Shown: positions 45,100 through 54,110, counted from the stretch's first letter. The stretch: 64,000 nucleotides of DNA from Sepioteuthis lessoniana (GCA_963585895.1 OY757904.1:27700754-27764753), one strand, 5' to 3'. Translations and numbers: made by a program. The notes: generated by a model not told the origin, from the letters alone.

Positions 45100-46212
45100 T
45101 TTTAAAAAGACTTTATAACCAAATTTTGCCCATCCATCAAATTCTAGAAAATGTTCATACAAAAACCTTGGAGACAACTCGGCATTTGACTCCATACACA
45201 GAGGGAAGATGAGGCAAATACTTTTCGCTAACAGACTTCACAAAGAAACCGTCGCAGCCATAATGATCCAAAATAAAAACACGAAAGTAAAAGTCCGCTC
45301 ACAGACTACTTCAACATTGTAGCAGGCGTGCAGCAAGGAGACAAATTAGCCCCACACCTGTTTATTATCTGCTTAGACTACGTGCTTAGAACGTCTATAG
45401 TGTTAATGAAAGAATACGGCTTCAAGCTGACAAAGTAAGAAGCAGAAGATATCCCGCACAAACTATTACGGACGAGAACTACGCTGATGACATAGCGCTT
45501 CTAGAAAATTTACACGCGCAAGCCGAATCCCTCATACATAGTCTGGAACGAGCTGCAGGTGACTTAGGCCTACATGTCAACGCAGACAAAATACATGTTT
45601 AATCAAAGAGGTGAAATCTCCACATTAAAGGGTGGTCCTCTGAAACTAGTGGACAAGTTTACCTACTTTGGCAGTAGCGTCTCATCAACCGAGAAAGTCA
45701 TCAACAAGCAACTAGTAAATTCATGGACTGCTATCGATAAGCTATTGGTCATATGGAAGTCAGACCTGACCGATAAAACAAAACGCAGTTTTTTCCAAGC
45801 AGCTGTCGTATCAGTACTGCTATATGGATGCACTACATGGACACTAGCTAAACGTATGGTGAAAAAGCTTGACGGAAATTACATAAGAATGCTGTGAGCT
45901 GTATTGAAAAATCCTGGAGGAAACACCCCACAAAACATCAGCAGCACGGCCACCTACTATCCATCACGGAAACAATCCACGTTAGACGAACCAGACATGC
46001 GTGACAATCAGGATTAGTTCATAAGCAATGTACTCCTGTGGAACCTTTCACATCGACTAGCAAAGGCGGAAGACCAGCTAGAACCTTTCTATATCATCTC
46101 TGCACCGATACAGGATGTAGCCTGGAGGACCTGCCTAGAGCAATGGACGATAGAGACGAGTGACGAGAGAGTATCATGATAATCCTTGCTAGTAGCACGA
46201 CATGATGATGAC
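45100..46212 (+). mobile_element. LINE (RTE-like), RT palm to 3' end, broken
   Basis: Plus-strand traces run in order: 'gacaactcggcatttgactccatacacagagg' (FDSIHRG), GVQQGDKLAPHLFIICLDYV with motif B changed to GVQQGD, NYADDIALLENLHAQAES with an intact (Y)ADD, then an open frame at 45,574-45,897 from GEISTLKGGPLKLVDKFTY to LDGNYIRML. It continues in other frames to 'gtagcacgacatgatgatg'. The second most complete copy here; several frameshifts and stops make it dead. Confidence 0.8.
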
Positions 46213-46330
46213 CATGTCCAATTCTAGTATTTCACCATATATATATAATCCATTTTATTGTATTATATGAATAATAACCAGCTATGATATAATAAATCCG
46301 TCCATCAGTGATTGCAAAGGTATAGTAAAC

Positions 46331-47296
46331 TGTGGTACTATAGCTTCACGACACCTAGTTGGCCGCTGGTTTCGTGATTACCACATGTGTCGACTGGTCT
46401 TTCTCTGTTTCTTTCCACGCCAACGTTGATTTCAGATCCGAGGAAAGAGAAGATGGTTGAGGTCCAGTCGATGAAGGTTGGAATTCGTGTTGGAGAGGTG
46501 AAAAAGTTGCCAAGCAAATTTTAAAAATGACGAAAATAAGGCGTTTGTTATAAACAGTAACAAACGTTTATTTACACAGTTGTTTAGATAATTTTTAGTC
46601 AAACACCACAAACTGGGAGTGAAAGTAGTTGACTGGCGGAGTTTTAACTGCAACTAGTCAGTGTCACAATGGCGAATGCAATGGCAACGGATTTGGTTCT
46701 TTAAGCGGCGAATTCCTGAACCAACTCAATTTTTCGCTTTGGGTGTCCTCCATTTATGGGCCCGAATCCTGAATAATCAGTTTCTGATTGGTCAGCCAAT
46801 GGGGACTGCCGACCAATGGCTATCATCGTAACAATCCCCCCGGTTTGCCCCTAATTGGTTTAGAAAATCGGCCAATCAGCCACAGTCATTGGGAGGGGCC
46901 ACAAGGAGCAGTCCCGTGGTTAGCTGACCAATGATTTAGTGATTCAAGGCCTTGTGCCAAACTTGGTGACACCAACCCAAATTGTCCGCTATTTTAAAAA
47001 TACATCTTTTTGTTTAAAGTTTGAAATCCGATGGCTGTCTTGACAGCTTTTTGCAGTTGTGCGGATGTTTATTTTTTGGTGACAGATTTATAGGTCAACA
47101 AGCCCTGATCGGATCTCAAACTTTTTCGTACTTAATCACTTGATATTCATTTTATACACGGTTCTCAAAAAATACTTGGACACCCAAAATGAATTTATTT
47201 TTAATAAAATACTTATTATCATGATTTAATAAAATTAATTAATTTCCTTGAATTAATTTCGCCAGCCAACTCCTTGACACTTAAATGAAAGTGTCA
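46331..47296 (-). mobile_element. 3' LTR (966 bp)
   Basis: On the minus strand it starts TGACACTT and ends CCACA; on the plus strand TGTGGTACTATAGC to AAGTGTCA. 46,331-46,545 and 47,022-47,296 match the 5' LTR. The central ~475 bases are missing from the 5' LTR. This centre holds seven CCAAT/ATTGG pentamers within 46,787-46,932, a promoter-like cluster. The outer end has the perfect inverted repeat TGACACTT-TCATTT-AAGTGTCA. Confidence 0.85.
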
Positions 47297-47312
47297 TACT
47301 CCCCCCCATCTT
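47297..47312 (-). promoter_or_regulatory. Polypurine tract
   Basis: On the minus strand AAGATGGGGGGGAGTA stands directly before the 3' LTR's TGACAC. This is the expected position and composition of the plus-strand primer of reverse transcription. Confidence 0.8.
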
Positions 47313-47321
47313 ACCAGACAT

Positions 47322-47608
47322 TTAACCAAGGGTTAAATGTCGGTAAGAAATTTTAACGGTAACATGCACATACATATATAAAAGGATTGGTTTGAGTTCG
47401 ATTTGTTGTTCTGGTCTCTTCTCTTGATCAGTGACAACTATTCCTGAGCGCTCAACATTCTTGTGCAGCTTAGTTCGTTTATCTTTCTTAAGCTTTCTGA
47501 AACAATGGCGTATAATCAGGCTTAATGTTAAGGAAACTGATAAAATTATTAAGTTGATGGTTATTATTAAAATTATCCAGTTACCTTTTAACGCAGAATT
47601 CTTTTCAA

Positions 47609-47655
<47 letters not shown>

Positions 47656-47669
47656 TTATACACCTTCAT
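47322..47669 (-). CDS. Short membrane-anchor ORF in env position
   Basis: 115 codons whose ATG overlaps the stop of the frame before it (ATGA). After Ile-Tyr repeats from a (TA)n and a GAGA run comes residue 31 onward: WIILIITINLIILSVSLTLS, a strong transmembrane helix to about residue 53, then a basic tail (RKLKKDKRTKLHK). A helix plus basic tail just before the 3' LTR is where an env-like protein's anchor lies. The ectodomain and any fusion peptide are absent. It could instead be a chance hydrophobic frame. Confidence 0.5.
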
Positions 47670-47831
47670 TCATGCTTACAATCGTTCTCTGAATCAACGG
47701 TATTTTCACGGATGATTCTCAATTTACCTACACTAGAGCCCCGTGGAGATAATTGTAGCTTCTTTGCATTGCAGTCACTATCAGAGTCCGCAGATTTTTC
47801 ATGAATGATTTTTAATTTAGGCTGAAGCCCA
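47666..47831 (-). CDS. Out-of-frame continuation of the captured segment
   Basis: Beyond the 658-codon frame's stop another frame stays open to a TGA at 47,668-47,666. It repeats the acidic motif at the end of that frame: SDSDC, then DSDSDCN, then DSENDC, each after a KIIHEK/RIIREN-like unit. A run of T5-6 and G on the plus strand at about 47,850-47,877 is the likely site of the frameshift. The original host protein therefore probably continued here. Confidence 0.55.
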
Positions 47832-49808
47832 TCAACAGCTATAGAGTTTGTTTTTGTTTTTTGTTTTTTTGTTTTTTACTGTTGGCACTTTAATTTTTTT
47901 TTTCTTTGCTGTATTTGGTACATGAAGGGAATAATCAACAATACGATTACGAAACAATCGCATACGAATAGGACTATTCTTGCAATCAGAATCACTACTA
48001 ATTACTTTTTTTATCTTTGTTGGAGGTGTAAAGCCCCCCATGCTTTCACTATCAGATTCTAATAGTTTTTTTGAGGCAAGACGGCGTCGAGTAGGGGTAG
48101 AGTCAGAGATTTCTTCTAATGGGATAAGATTGTCCTCTTTATCAGGCAAGTTTTCACAGACAGGAGATGAACGAGGAGCCGATGCTCGATCATCATCTGT
48201 TAAATCACTCTTACTGAGCAAACTACCATCATTACTGTCCTCGAGCACAGACTGCAGCACCTCAAAAGCAGACAGCCTTTTAGTAACTGCCTTTTGTTTT
48301 TTCTCTGTTGGTTGATCAGCAAAGGAAGTTGTCTTACCCTGTGATTCTTCTTGAATAGATTTTTCATTTGTCAACTTTTGGAAACTATTTGTTAAGGGAT
48401 GTTTAGGAATTGTAGCACTGGCAAAGGGACTGGGAAACTTATAAGGACTAGTCTTCTTAACTTTTTCCTGGAAGTTATTTATTGAAATTTGTCTTGACAG
48501 TATCCTTTTTGATGGCCGCAAGGAAAGCAATGACCATTGCTTATCTTTAACATCTTCCATCGTAGACTTCTTTGCATTCTTGGACAGTTCCAATTTTTTC
48601 TCTACAGCCTCAACATCTTCCTTCTCTTCCAGTTCTATGACCTCAGTGGTACAAGCATCAAGTGAAGTTTCATTCTCCACTTTTGGACAAGAACCTGTTC
48701 GAGATAATAGAGTTTGGGGTTGTGTCTCTTGAGCACTCTTGGATAATTCACTAGGAGAATTACTATTGCCATCTTCAGGAACCCCTGATTTCTCTTGAGC
48801 AGATGGTGGAGTGATAATTTTATTTTCATTTGCTTTTACAGATTCCTCATTACCAACATTAAATTCAAAAAGCAGCTTCACAATAATATCAGCAAAAATA
48901 GATTTCTGTTGAGGGTTCAGGCTATCTTTCTGGGAATGCTGCAGATACTTCTTCCCTACAATCTTTTTGGTTAACAGATTGAAATCATCAGTTTTCGAGA
49001 ACAAGTCACGAACAAAATCCTCCATACGCTGCTTTTCTTCTTCCTCCATATTTACATGCATTCCACTCGCCTCCTTTGAAATCACCTGGTATAGGTTTTC
49101 TTCATTTGGCTCTGAAGGGATTAGTTTGGCAGCGCAGGAAATAGCAGTTCGTGGGGGTAACTTTACACTATCCACAGTGTAGATTTTAGTTTCCCCACTG
49201 GTTTTACTATCCAAGGGAATTTCTACCCCCTTTATCGTTAGTCGATTCGGATTAAAACATAACTGAGCTTTATTTATTTTTAACCAATCTTCCCATAAAA
49301 TCATGGTTTGGTCTAGGTCAGGTGCAATGTATAGTGTTGAACCTGTCTCAATCTTTCCGATTTTGATATGTAGATGGATCATACCATTTAGTCTCATTTT
49401 TTGTCCGTTTGCTTGAATTACTGTTAAGTCTGACCCTTTCAATTTCATTTTGCTATTTTTTAGGCCTTCATAAATTGAGGACTTTAGAAGCGAGACTTCT
49501 GATCCGGAGTCTATCAATGCTTTTACCTGCTTGCCCATGATATCTACCCTACACATCATGTCTGAGCCTTGTGTGAATAATTCATATTCTTCTGCTCTTT
49601 TTTTATTTGGACTATTAACCATTTCCCGTGTCGAGCAGGAATCCTTTGAATTCGTTTTTATTTTCGGAGCTAAAGTAACCTTATTCTTTTCTTTCTTTAA
49701 TGAGTGAATATGGTTAGTTTTGTGACTTTTAGTTTGTGCCGGCTTCTTGGTTTTTCGTTTTTCTGAAGTCGAGTAAGTTATATTCCCGCCTTCGGACCTC
49801 GGGCACAT
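47832..49808 (-). CDS. Retroelement aspartic protease fused to HIRIP3-like host segment
   Basis: 658 codons. Residues 1-75 are basic linker. Residues 82-200 are a retropepsin: ALIDSGSEVSLL with catalytic Asp100, then QTMILWEDWL in place of the usual ILG-x-D-(F/W)-L. Residues 205-250 resemble normal pol linker. From Met254 (about 49,049) the sequence changes type: MEDFVRDLFSKTDDFNLLTK, then KYLQHSQKDSLNPQQK. This fits the N-terminal domain of the histone chaperone HIRIP3 (F-R-x2-F, D-x3-LT-x2-IV, YL-x-HS, L-x-P-x2-K). The remaining ~330 residues are Ser/Asp/Glu/Lys-rich with basic clusters (TRRRLASKK, KKKKIK) and acidic SDSD motifs, nuclear in character. No RT or integrase motif. No introns. 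HIRIP3's C-terminal H2A-binding CHZ region is not evident. Function in the cell is unknown. Confidence 0.75.
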   Translation of the reverse strand: MCPRSEGGNITYSTSEKRKTKKPAQTKSHKTNHIHSLKKEKNKVTLAPKIKTNSKDSCSTREMVNSPNKKRAEEYELFTQGSDMMCRVDIMGKQVKALIDSGSEVSLLKSSIYEGLKNSKMKLKGSDLTVIQANGQKMRLNGMIHLHIKIGKIETGSTLYIAPDLDQTMILWEDWLKINKAQLCFNPNRLTIKGVEIPLDSKTSGETKIYTVDSVKLPPRTAISCAAKLIPSEPNEENLYQVISKEASGMHVNMEEEEKQRMEDFVRDLFSKTDDFNLLTKKIVGKKYLQHSQKDSLNPQQKSIFADIIVKLLFEFNVGNEESVKANENKIITPPSAQEKSGVPEDGNSNSPSELSKSAQETQPQTLLSRTGSCPKVENETSLDACTTEVIELEEKEDVEAVEKKLELSKNAKKSTMEDVKDKQWSLLSLRPSKRILSRQISINNFQEKVKKTSPYKFPSPFASATIPKHPLTNSFQKLTNEKSIQEESQGKTTSFADQPTEKKQKAVTKRLSAFEVLQSVLEDSNDGSLLSKSDLTDDDRASAPRSSPVCENLPDKEDNLIPLEEISDSTPTRRRLASKKLLESDSESMGGFTPPTKIKKVISSDSDCKNSPIRMRLFRNRIVDYSLHVPNTAKKKKIKVPTVKNKKTKNKNKLYSC

Positions 49809-50584
49809 TTGTTCGTCACAATTCCAGCGTTCTTGCTGACTTGGAGCATTCCCTTTTTTTTATGTACTGGTTGTCTACAGCTGTAACAACCATGACTCTC
49901 TCCAGCCCATTTTCTATGGTAACCCTCCGCCTTTGGTTCCCTTAGTACTGTAGAAGAGCCTATTCCCTCCTGTCGCCAATAATTCCTACCTGAAAATTTA
50001 TTAGTTTTTTCTTTTTCACGACAGCCCCGAAGTCGCTCATAGAGCCTTTCGCTTTCTCTGGCTGATGACAAGGCTTCCGACAGTGTCTTCGGGTTAGCTC
50101 TTGCCACATCTTCCCTAATGAAGGAATTGTTTATCCCATCAATGAAGAATTCGGCCAGTTGTACTTGTACGGCTGACCCTTCTCTCAGCTCAGAGTCTCT
50201 GTAAGCCATCCTCGCAAGACTTGACATTCGACTCGCTAACTCCGCAAGCGATTCATTTTTTCCTTGCGTCACCTTAATCAACGCTCGAGCAGCATCAGCA
50301 GGGTTTATAAATTCTCCATACTGTGCTGTGATTTCATCGAATAAGGTTTTACTGGAAGTGTCTGGATGGTCGTCAAGATAGCTTCCAATCCATTCGGATA
50401 CGATCCCATCTGAATAGTCATAGGCTAAGTTAATTAATTCGGCGTCCGTTAGATCATGGACCCTTTGTTTTTTCTTTAACGCCATTAGCCATGGTTTCAG
50501 GTCAGTCGGCCTTCCAGTAAAAATTGGGATCTTCGATCCAGCTGTTACCAACATAGGAAAAATGCTTGGACGGGAAGTAGCCAT
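49778..50584 (-). CDS. gag: Retroelement Gag
   Basis: 268 codons. Residues 17-200 form a Ty3/gypsy-type Gag core: FTGRPTDLKPWLMALKKK, IVSEWIGSYLDDHP, FINPADAARALIKVTQGKNE, and helical EALSSARESERLYERL. Near residue 233 a zinc knuckle begins (CYSCRQPVH), but the last Cys is not in this frame. An 8-A run at 49,855-49,862 lies right there, where the frame changes. The protease frame is -1 relative to Gag and overlaps by 31 bases. AAAAAAG in this register is a known slippery type, so programmed shift and simple indel are both possible. Packages the element's RNA in cytoplasmic particles. Confidence 0.85.
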   Translation of the reverse strand: MATSRPSIFPMLVTAGSKIPIFTGRPTDLKPWLMALKKKQRVHDLTDAELINLAYDYSDGIVSEWIGSYLDDHPDTSSKTLFDEITAQYGEFINPADAARALIKVTQGKNESLAELASRMSSLARMAYRDSELREGSAVQVQLAEFFIDGINNSFIREDVARANPKTLSEALSSARESERLYERLRGCREKEKTNKFSGRNYWRQEGIGSSTVLREPKAEGYHRKWAGESHGCYSCRQPVHKKKGMLQVSKNAGIVTNKCARGPKAGI

Positions 50585-50664
50585 TGTATTAAAAAAACAA
50601 ACACTTAGTAGCTTTTTAGAAACGAATCAAATCTGCACAATGAATGTAGAGAAGCAAAGGAAAA

Positions 50665-50680
50665 TAGTCACTTACCCCGA
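50665..50680 (-). promoter_or_regulatory. Splice-donor-like site in the leader
   Basis: On the minus strand GGGGTAAGTGAC, GT at 50,675-50,674, about 90 bases before the gag ATG. It matches the consensus donor closely. Elements with a third ORF often splice from the leader to express it. Confidence 0.45.
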
Positions 50681-50887
50681 CTCTGTGGATTTTTCCTTGA
50701 GTGGCTGTGTGACTGTAGTTGAGCTGATGTCTTCCTGGGCTGTTTTCTGGGTGAGGTTTCGTTGTGCCGGTGAACTATTTGGGTGTCGATCCTGTGTTTT
50801 GAACCATCAAACGTAGTCAGGGTCGATTCTGGGTTCTGAGGCACAGATGCGACGAGATCCGCCGTGGTAATTAAACAGGGTCAATCC

Positions 50888-50904
50888 TGCGTCTTTAGGC
50901 ACCA
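50888..50904 (-). promoter_or_regulatory. Primer-binding site
   Basis: Two bases after the 5' LTR the minus strand reads TGGTGCCTAAAGACGCA, starting with the TGG that pairs with tRNA 3' CCA. The tRNA was not identified. Confidence 0.65.
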
Positions 50905-50906
50905 AA

Positions 50907-51395
50907 TGTGGTACTATAGCTTCACGACACCTAGTTGGCCGCTGGTTTCGTGATTACCACATGTGTCGACTGGTCTTTCTCTGTTTCTTTCCACGCCCAC
51001 GTTGCTTTCAGATCCGAGGAAAGAGAAGATGGTTGAGGTCCAGTCGATGAAGGTTGGAATTCGTGTTGGAGAGATGAAAAAGTTGCCAAGCAAATTAAAA
51101 AAATGACGAAAATAAGGCGATAAATCCGATGGCTCTCTTGACAGCTCTTTGCAGTTGTGCAGATGTTTATTTTTTTGGTGACAGACTTATAGGTCAACAA
51201 GCCCTGATCGGATCTCAAACTTTTTCGTACTTAATCACTTGATATTTATTTTATACACGGTTCTCAAAAAATACTTGGACACCCAAAATGAATTTATTTT
51301 TAATAAAATACTTATTATCATGATTTAATAAAATTAATTAATTTCCTTTAATTAATTTCGCCAGCCAACTCCTTGACACTTAAATGAAAGTGTCA
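50907..51395 (-). mobile_element. 5' LTR (489 bp, centre missing)
   Basis: Matches both ends of the 3' LTR but joins 'gacgaaaataaggcg' directly to 'ataaatccgatggc'. It lacks the ~475-bp centre with the CCAAT cluster. Since reverse transcription makes both LTRs alike, this is a later deletion or a recombination product. Confidence 0.85.
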
Positions 51396-51396
51396 T

Positions 51397-51575
51397 AACG
51401 CTATTGAAGTCTCTATCGGACTAATACTCTTTGGAAAGGCATGAAACTGATTATACTCTCAGCTCTAGGTTAAATAGTACCTCACCTGTTCTTCTAAAAG
51501 GATGGCTTCGGCATTAAATAATCCACGAAGATTGATATGCCATTAAACAAAGAAACCAAGCAAACCAAAATTATA
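51397..51575 (+). mobile_element. SINE family C, 5' part lost at the LTR
   Basis: 'cgctattgaagtctctatcgg' to 'gatatgccattaaacaaagaaacc', the body and tail of family C. The head would lie to the left, but the LTR element's other flank does not carry it. Confidence 0.75.
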
Positions 51576-51587
51576 TATCGGCAATAT

Positions 51588-51826
51588 ATTGGCATAATGG
51601 TCCGGGAGACTGTGGTTCAATCCCACGTCGAGACATACCAAAGACTTAAAAAATGGTACTTGATGCCTCCTTGCTTAACATTCAGCATTATTAGGTACTC
51701 ATCAAGGGTAAGTAGAGTAATCCAAGAAAAAGATCTGTGCCCTCCCCTACACCTCGGTGTAGTAGCTATTGAAAAGGGAGCCTTCGTGTTACCCTCGACA
51801 AAGGTTGGCCAACTTACTTACATACT
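51588..51826 (+). mobile_element. tRNA-derived SINE (family A), near full length
   Basis: 'tggcataatggtccggg' head, intact B box 'tggttcaatccc', then 'gacttaaaaaatggtacttgatgcc' and the 'acctcggtgtag' block. Part of the head between A box and 'tggtccgg' is missing. Confidence 0.85.
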
Positions 51827-51959
51827 AAAAGTAGTTCACGTCTTAGTGGTGTTATTAAGGGATTAGTCATCCAAACACTAAAAAGGATCATTTTTGATTA
51901 ACCTTCGATTGGATTAGCTTTATTTAATCTACCACATAGACATTAAGCTATTTACAGTA

Positions 51960-52730
51960 CCTGCAGAGACGTAGTAGTCACCCATCTAAATACTGACCTG
52001 GTATATCTGGGCTTAACTTCTTGCCTTGCTTTGCTTTTCTTGTTATTTACAAAGCATTGCCTGGTCTGTAACAATTGCCTCAGGTTACTTAGAGTACCAG
52101 TTGTTACAACAATATTAAATAGGCACATTGTTACTTAACACTTCTTGTTATTTACTAAGTAATATTTATTGAGACACTCAGGCATTACAACGCGTTCACC
52201 CATCTGAATACTGAATAGATACAGTGATGCTTAACTTCTTTCTTTTTCTTGTTATTTACTAAATATTAAGGATTTAAAATCTGGTTACCCATCTGAATAC
52301 TGAATAGATACAGTGATGCTTAACTTCTTTCTTTTTCTTGTTACTTACTAAATATTGAGGATTTAAAATCTGGTTACCCATCTGAATACTGAATAGTTCA
52401 GTGATGCTTAACTTCTTTCTTTTTCTTGTTACTTTCGAAATATTGAAGATTTAAAATCTGGTTACCCATCTGAATACTGAAACAGATACAGTGATGCTTA
52501 ACTTCTTTCTTTTTCTTGTTACTTACGAAATATTGAGGAATTACAATCTGTTTACCCATCTGAATACTGAATAGATACAGTGATGCTTAACTTCTTTCTT
52601 TTTCTTCTTACATACTAAGTATTGAGGATTTAAAATCTATTTACCCATCTGAATACTGAACAGATACAGTGATGCTTAACTTCTTTCTTTTTCTTGTTAC
52701 TTACTCAACATTGCTGCATCTGGATAATAG
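51960..52730 (-). repeat. Tandem array of 5S-rRNA-derived ~89-bp units
   Basis: Units repeat about every 88-90 bases (starts near 52,195, 52,285, 52,374, 52,462, 52,552, 52,641). Each carries 'ttacccatctgaatactga...gatgcttaacttcttt'. The leftmost, 51,971-52,017, reads 'gtcacccatctaaatactgacctgg' and 'gcttaacttc'. On the minus strand that is GAAGTTAAGC...CAGTATTTAGATGGGTGAC, matching the 5S rRNA internal promoter region (GAAGTTAAGC, then GTACTTGGATGGGTGACC). The other units are more diverged. They are not functional 5S genes because both rRNA ends are missing. Confidence 0.75.
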
Positions 52731-52787
52731 TCTGCTTACAATACCTGCTGTTACTAAATTGATCATCTATCTAAATACTAAAACCAG

Positions 52788-52790
<3 letters not shown>

Positions 52791-52857
<67 letters not shown>
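52791..52857. repeat. (CT)n microsatellite
   Basis: About 33 CT units. Confidence 0.95.
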
Positions 52858-52860
<3 letters not shown>

Positions 52861-53330
52861 ACAGCGAATCTATCTCAGTATGTCAAAGTTTGTTTGTACA
52901 CATTAACCGCAACAATTACCCCGCGACACAAACACCTACCCACCTACCAGCTAAGCCCTTTCGTTTTAATTCTGACCCCTAACATCCAGCAACGACGCCC
53001 ATTATTTCAATTACGTGTCGCAAGAAGAATTCCTGCTGCAGGTAACAAGTCTCCCCTTCTCCATGCCAAACCTAAGGGTCGTTGCATCAAGTTGAAATTA
53101 TGGGACTGGAGATATATTCCTGGCGATTTTCTTGCAGCAGGTCAGCAAAATTTGGCCGAAAGCTGAAGGCGTTTATTTTCCTATTGTGTGCTTGTTGACC
53201 GGGAAAATATTCAGTGACCTTGTCTAATAAGGGTCTCGAAACAACTTGGCTAGTCTTGACTACTAAAGAGGTTGTTGTCCATGTTAAGGCAGGGAGAAAG
53301 CGGTGACATGTGGGAGGGTCGTTTTAATTT
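52858..53330. other. Unassigned block of moderate GC between two arrays
   Basis: Unlike the rest of the window in base composition, not repeated elsewhere in it, and open on the plus strand to 53,166 (a frame containing QRRPLFQLRVARRIPAAGNK). No domain recognised. It might be a host exon or a foreign repeat. Confidence 0.35.
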
Positions 53331-53419
53331 GAGCACATCGGAATAAAGAAATGAAAAGAGAATATGCAGGGATAAATTGTTTTGTCACATTTGGCAGTAT
53401 AAAAGGTATTAATTGGCTG

Positions 53420-53831
53420 ACAGACAGATAGATAGCTAGATAGATAGATAGTAACGAAGGAAGGAATAGTTGAAACAGTTACTCTTGAGATAGATAGATA
53501 GATAGATAGATAGATAGTAACGAAAGAAGGAACAGTTGAGACAGTTACTCTTGAGATAGATAGACAGATAGATAGATAGATATATAGATAGATAGGAAGG
53601 AAGGAAGAAAGGAACAACTAAGACAAGTCCAGTTGAGATAGATAGCTAGATAGATAGATATTAACGAAGGAAGGAATAGTTGAAACAGTTACTCTTGAGA
53701 CAGATAGATAGATAGATAGATAGATAGATAGGAAGGAAGGAAGAAAGGAACAATTGAGATAAGTCCAGTTGAGATAGATAGATAGATAGATAGGAAAGAA
53801 GAAAGAGGGAACAGTTGAGACAGTTACGCTT

Positions 53832-53878
<47 letters not shown>

Positions 53879-54110
53879 TAACGAAGGAAGGAATAGTTGA
53901 AACAGTTACTCTTGAGATAGACAGACAGACAGATAGTAACGAAGGAAGGAACAGTTGAGACAGTTACTCTTGAGACAGACAGATAGATAGATAAATAGAT
54001 AGATAGGAAGGAAGAAAGGAACAATTGAGATAAGTCCAGTTGAGATAGATAGATAGATAGATAGATAGATAGGAAAGAAGAAAGAGGGAACAGTTGAGAC
54101 AGTTACGCTT

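Larger units (their letters stand above)
46331..51395 (-). mobile_element. LTR retroelement carrying a captured host-like gene
   Basis: A 5-kb minus-strand element. Order in its own sense: 5' LTR (51,395-50,907), primer site, leader with a splice-donor-like GTAAGT, gag, protease fused to a host-like nuclear protein segment, a short membrane-anchor ORF, polypurine tract, 3' LTR (47,296-46,331). RT, RNase H and integrase are absent. The aligned LTR parts differ at only about a dozen positions by eye in ~490 bases, so insertion was fairly recent. Flanks show AAAC and TAAC, not a perfect target duplication. It lies beside a SINE C body. Confidence 0.85.

Noticed and set aside
47980-48315. Plus-strand frame opposite the captured segment
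   Set aside because: Shadow frame; composition mirrors the Ser/Asp-rich minus-strand protein.
51971-52017. Functional 5S rRNA gene
   Set aside because: Only the internal promoter region matches; both rRNA ends and the terminator are missing.
51960-52730. CRISPR-like array (regular ~89-bp spacing)
   Set aside because: Eukaryotic context; units repeat over their whole length rather than as short repeats with unique spacers, and they resemble 5S rRNA.
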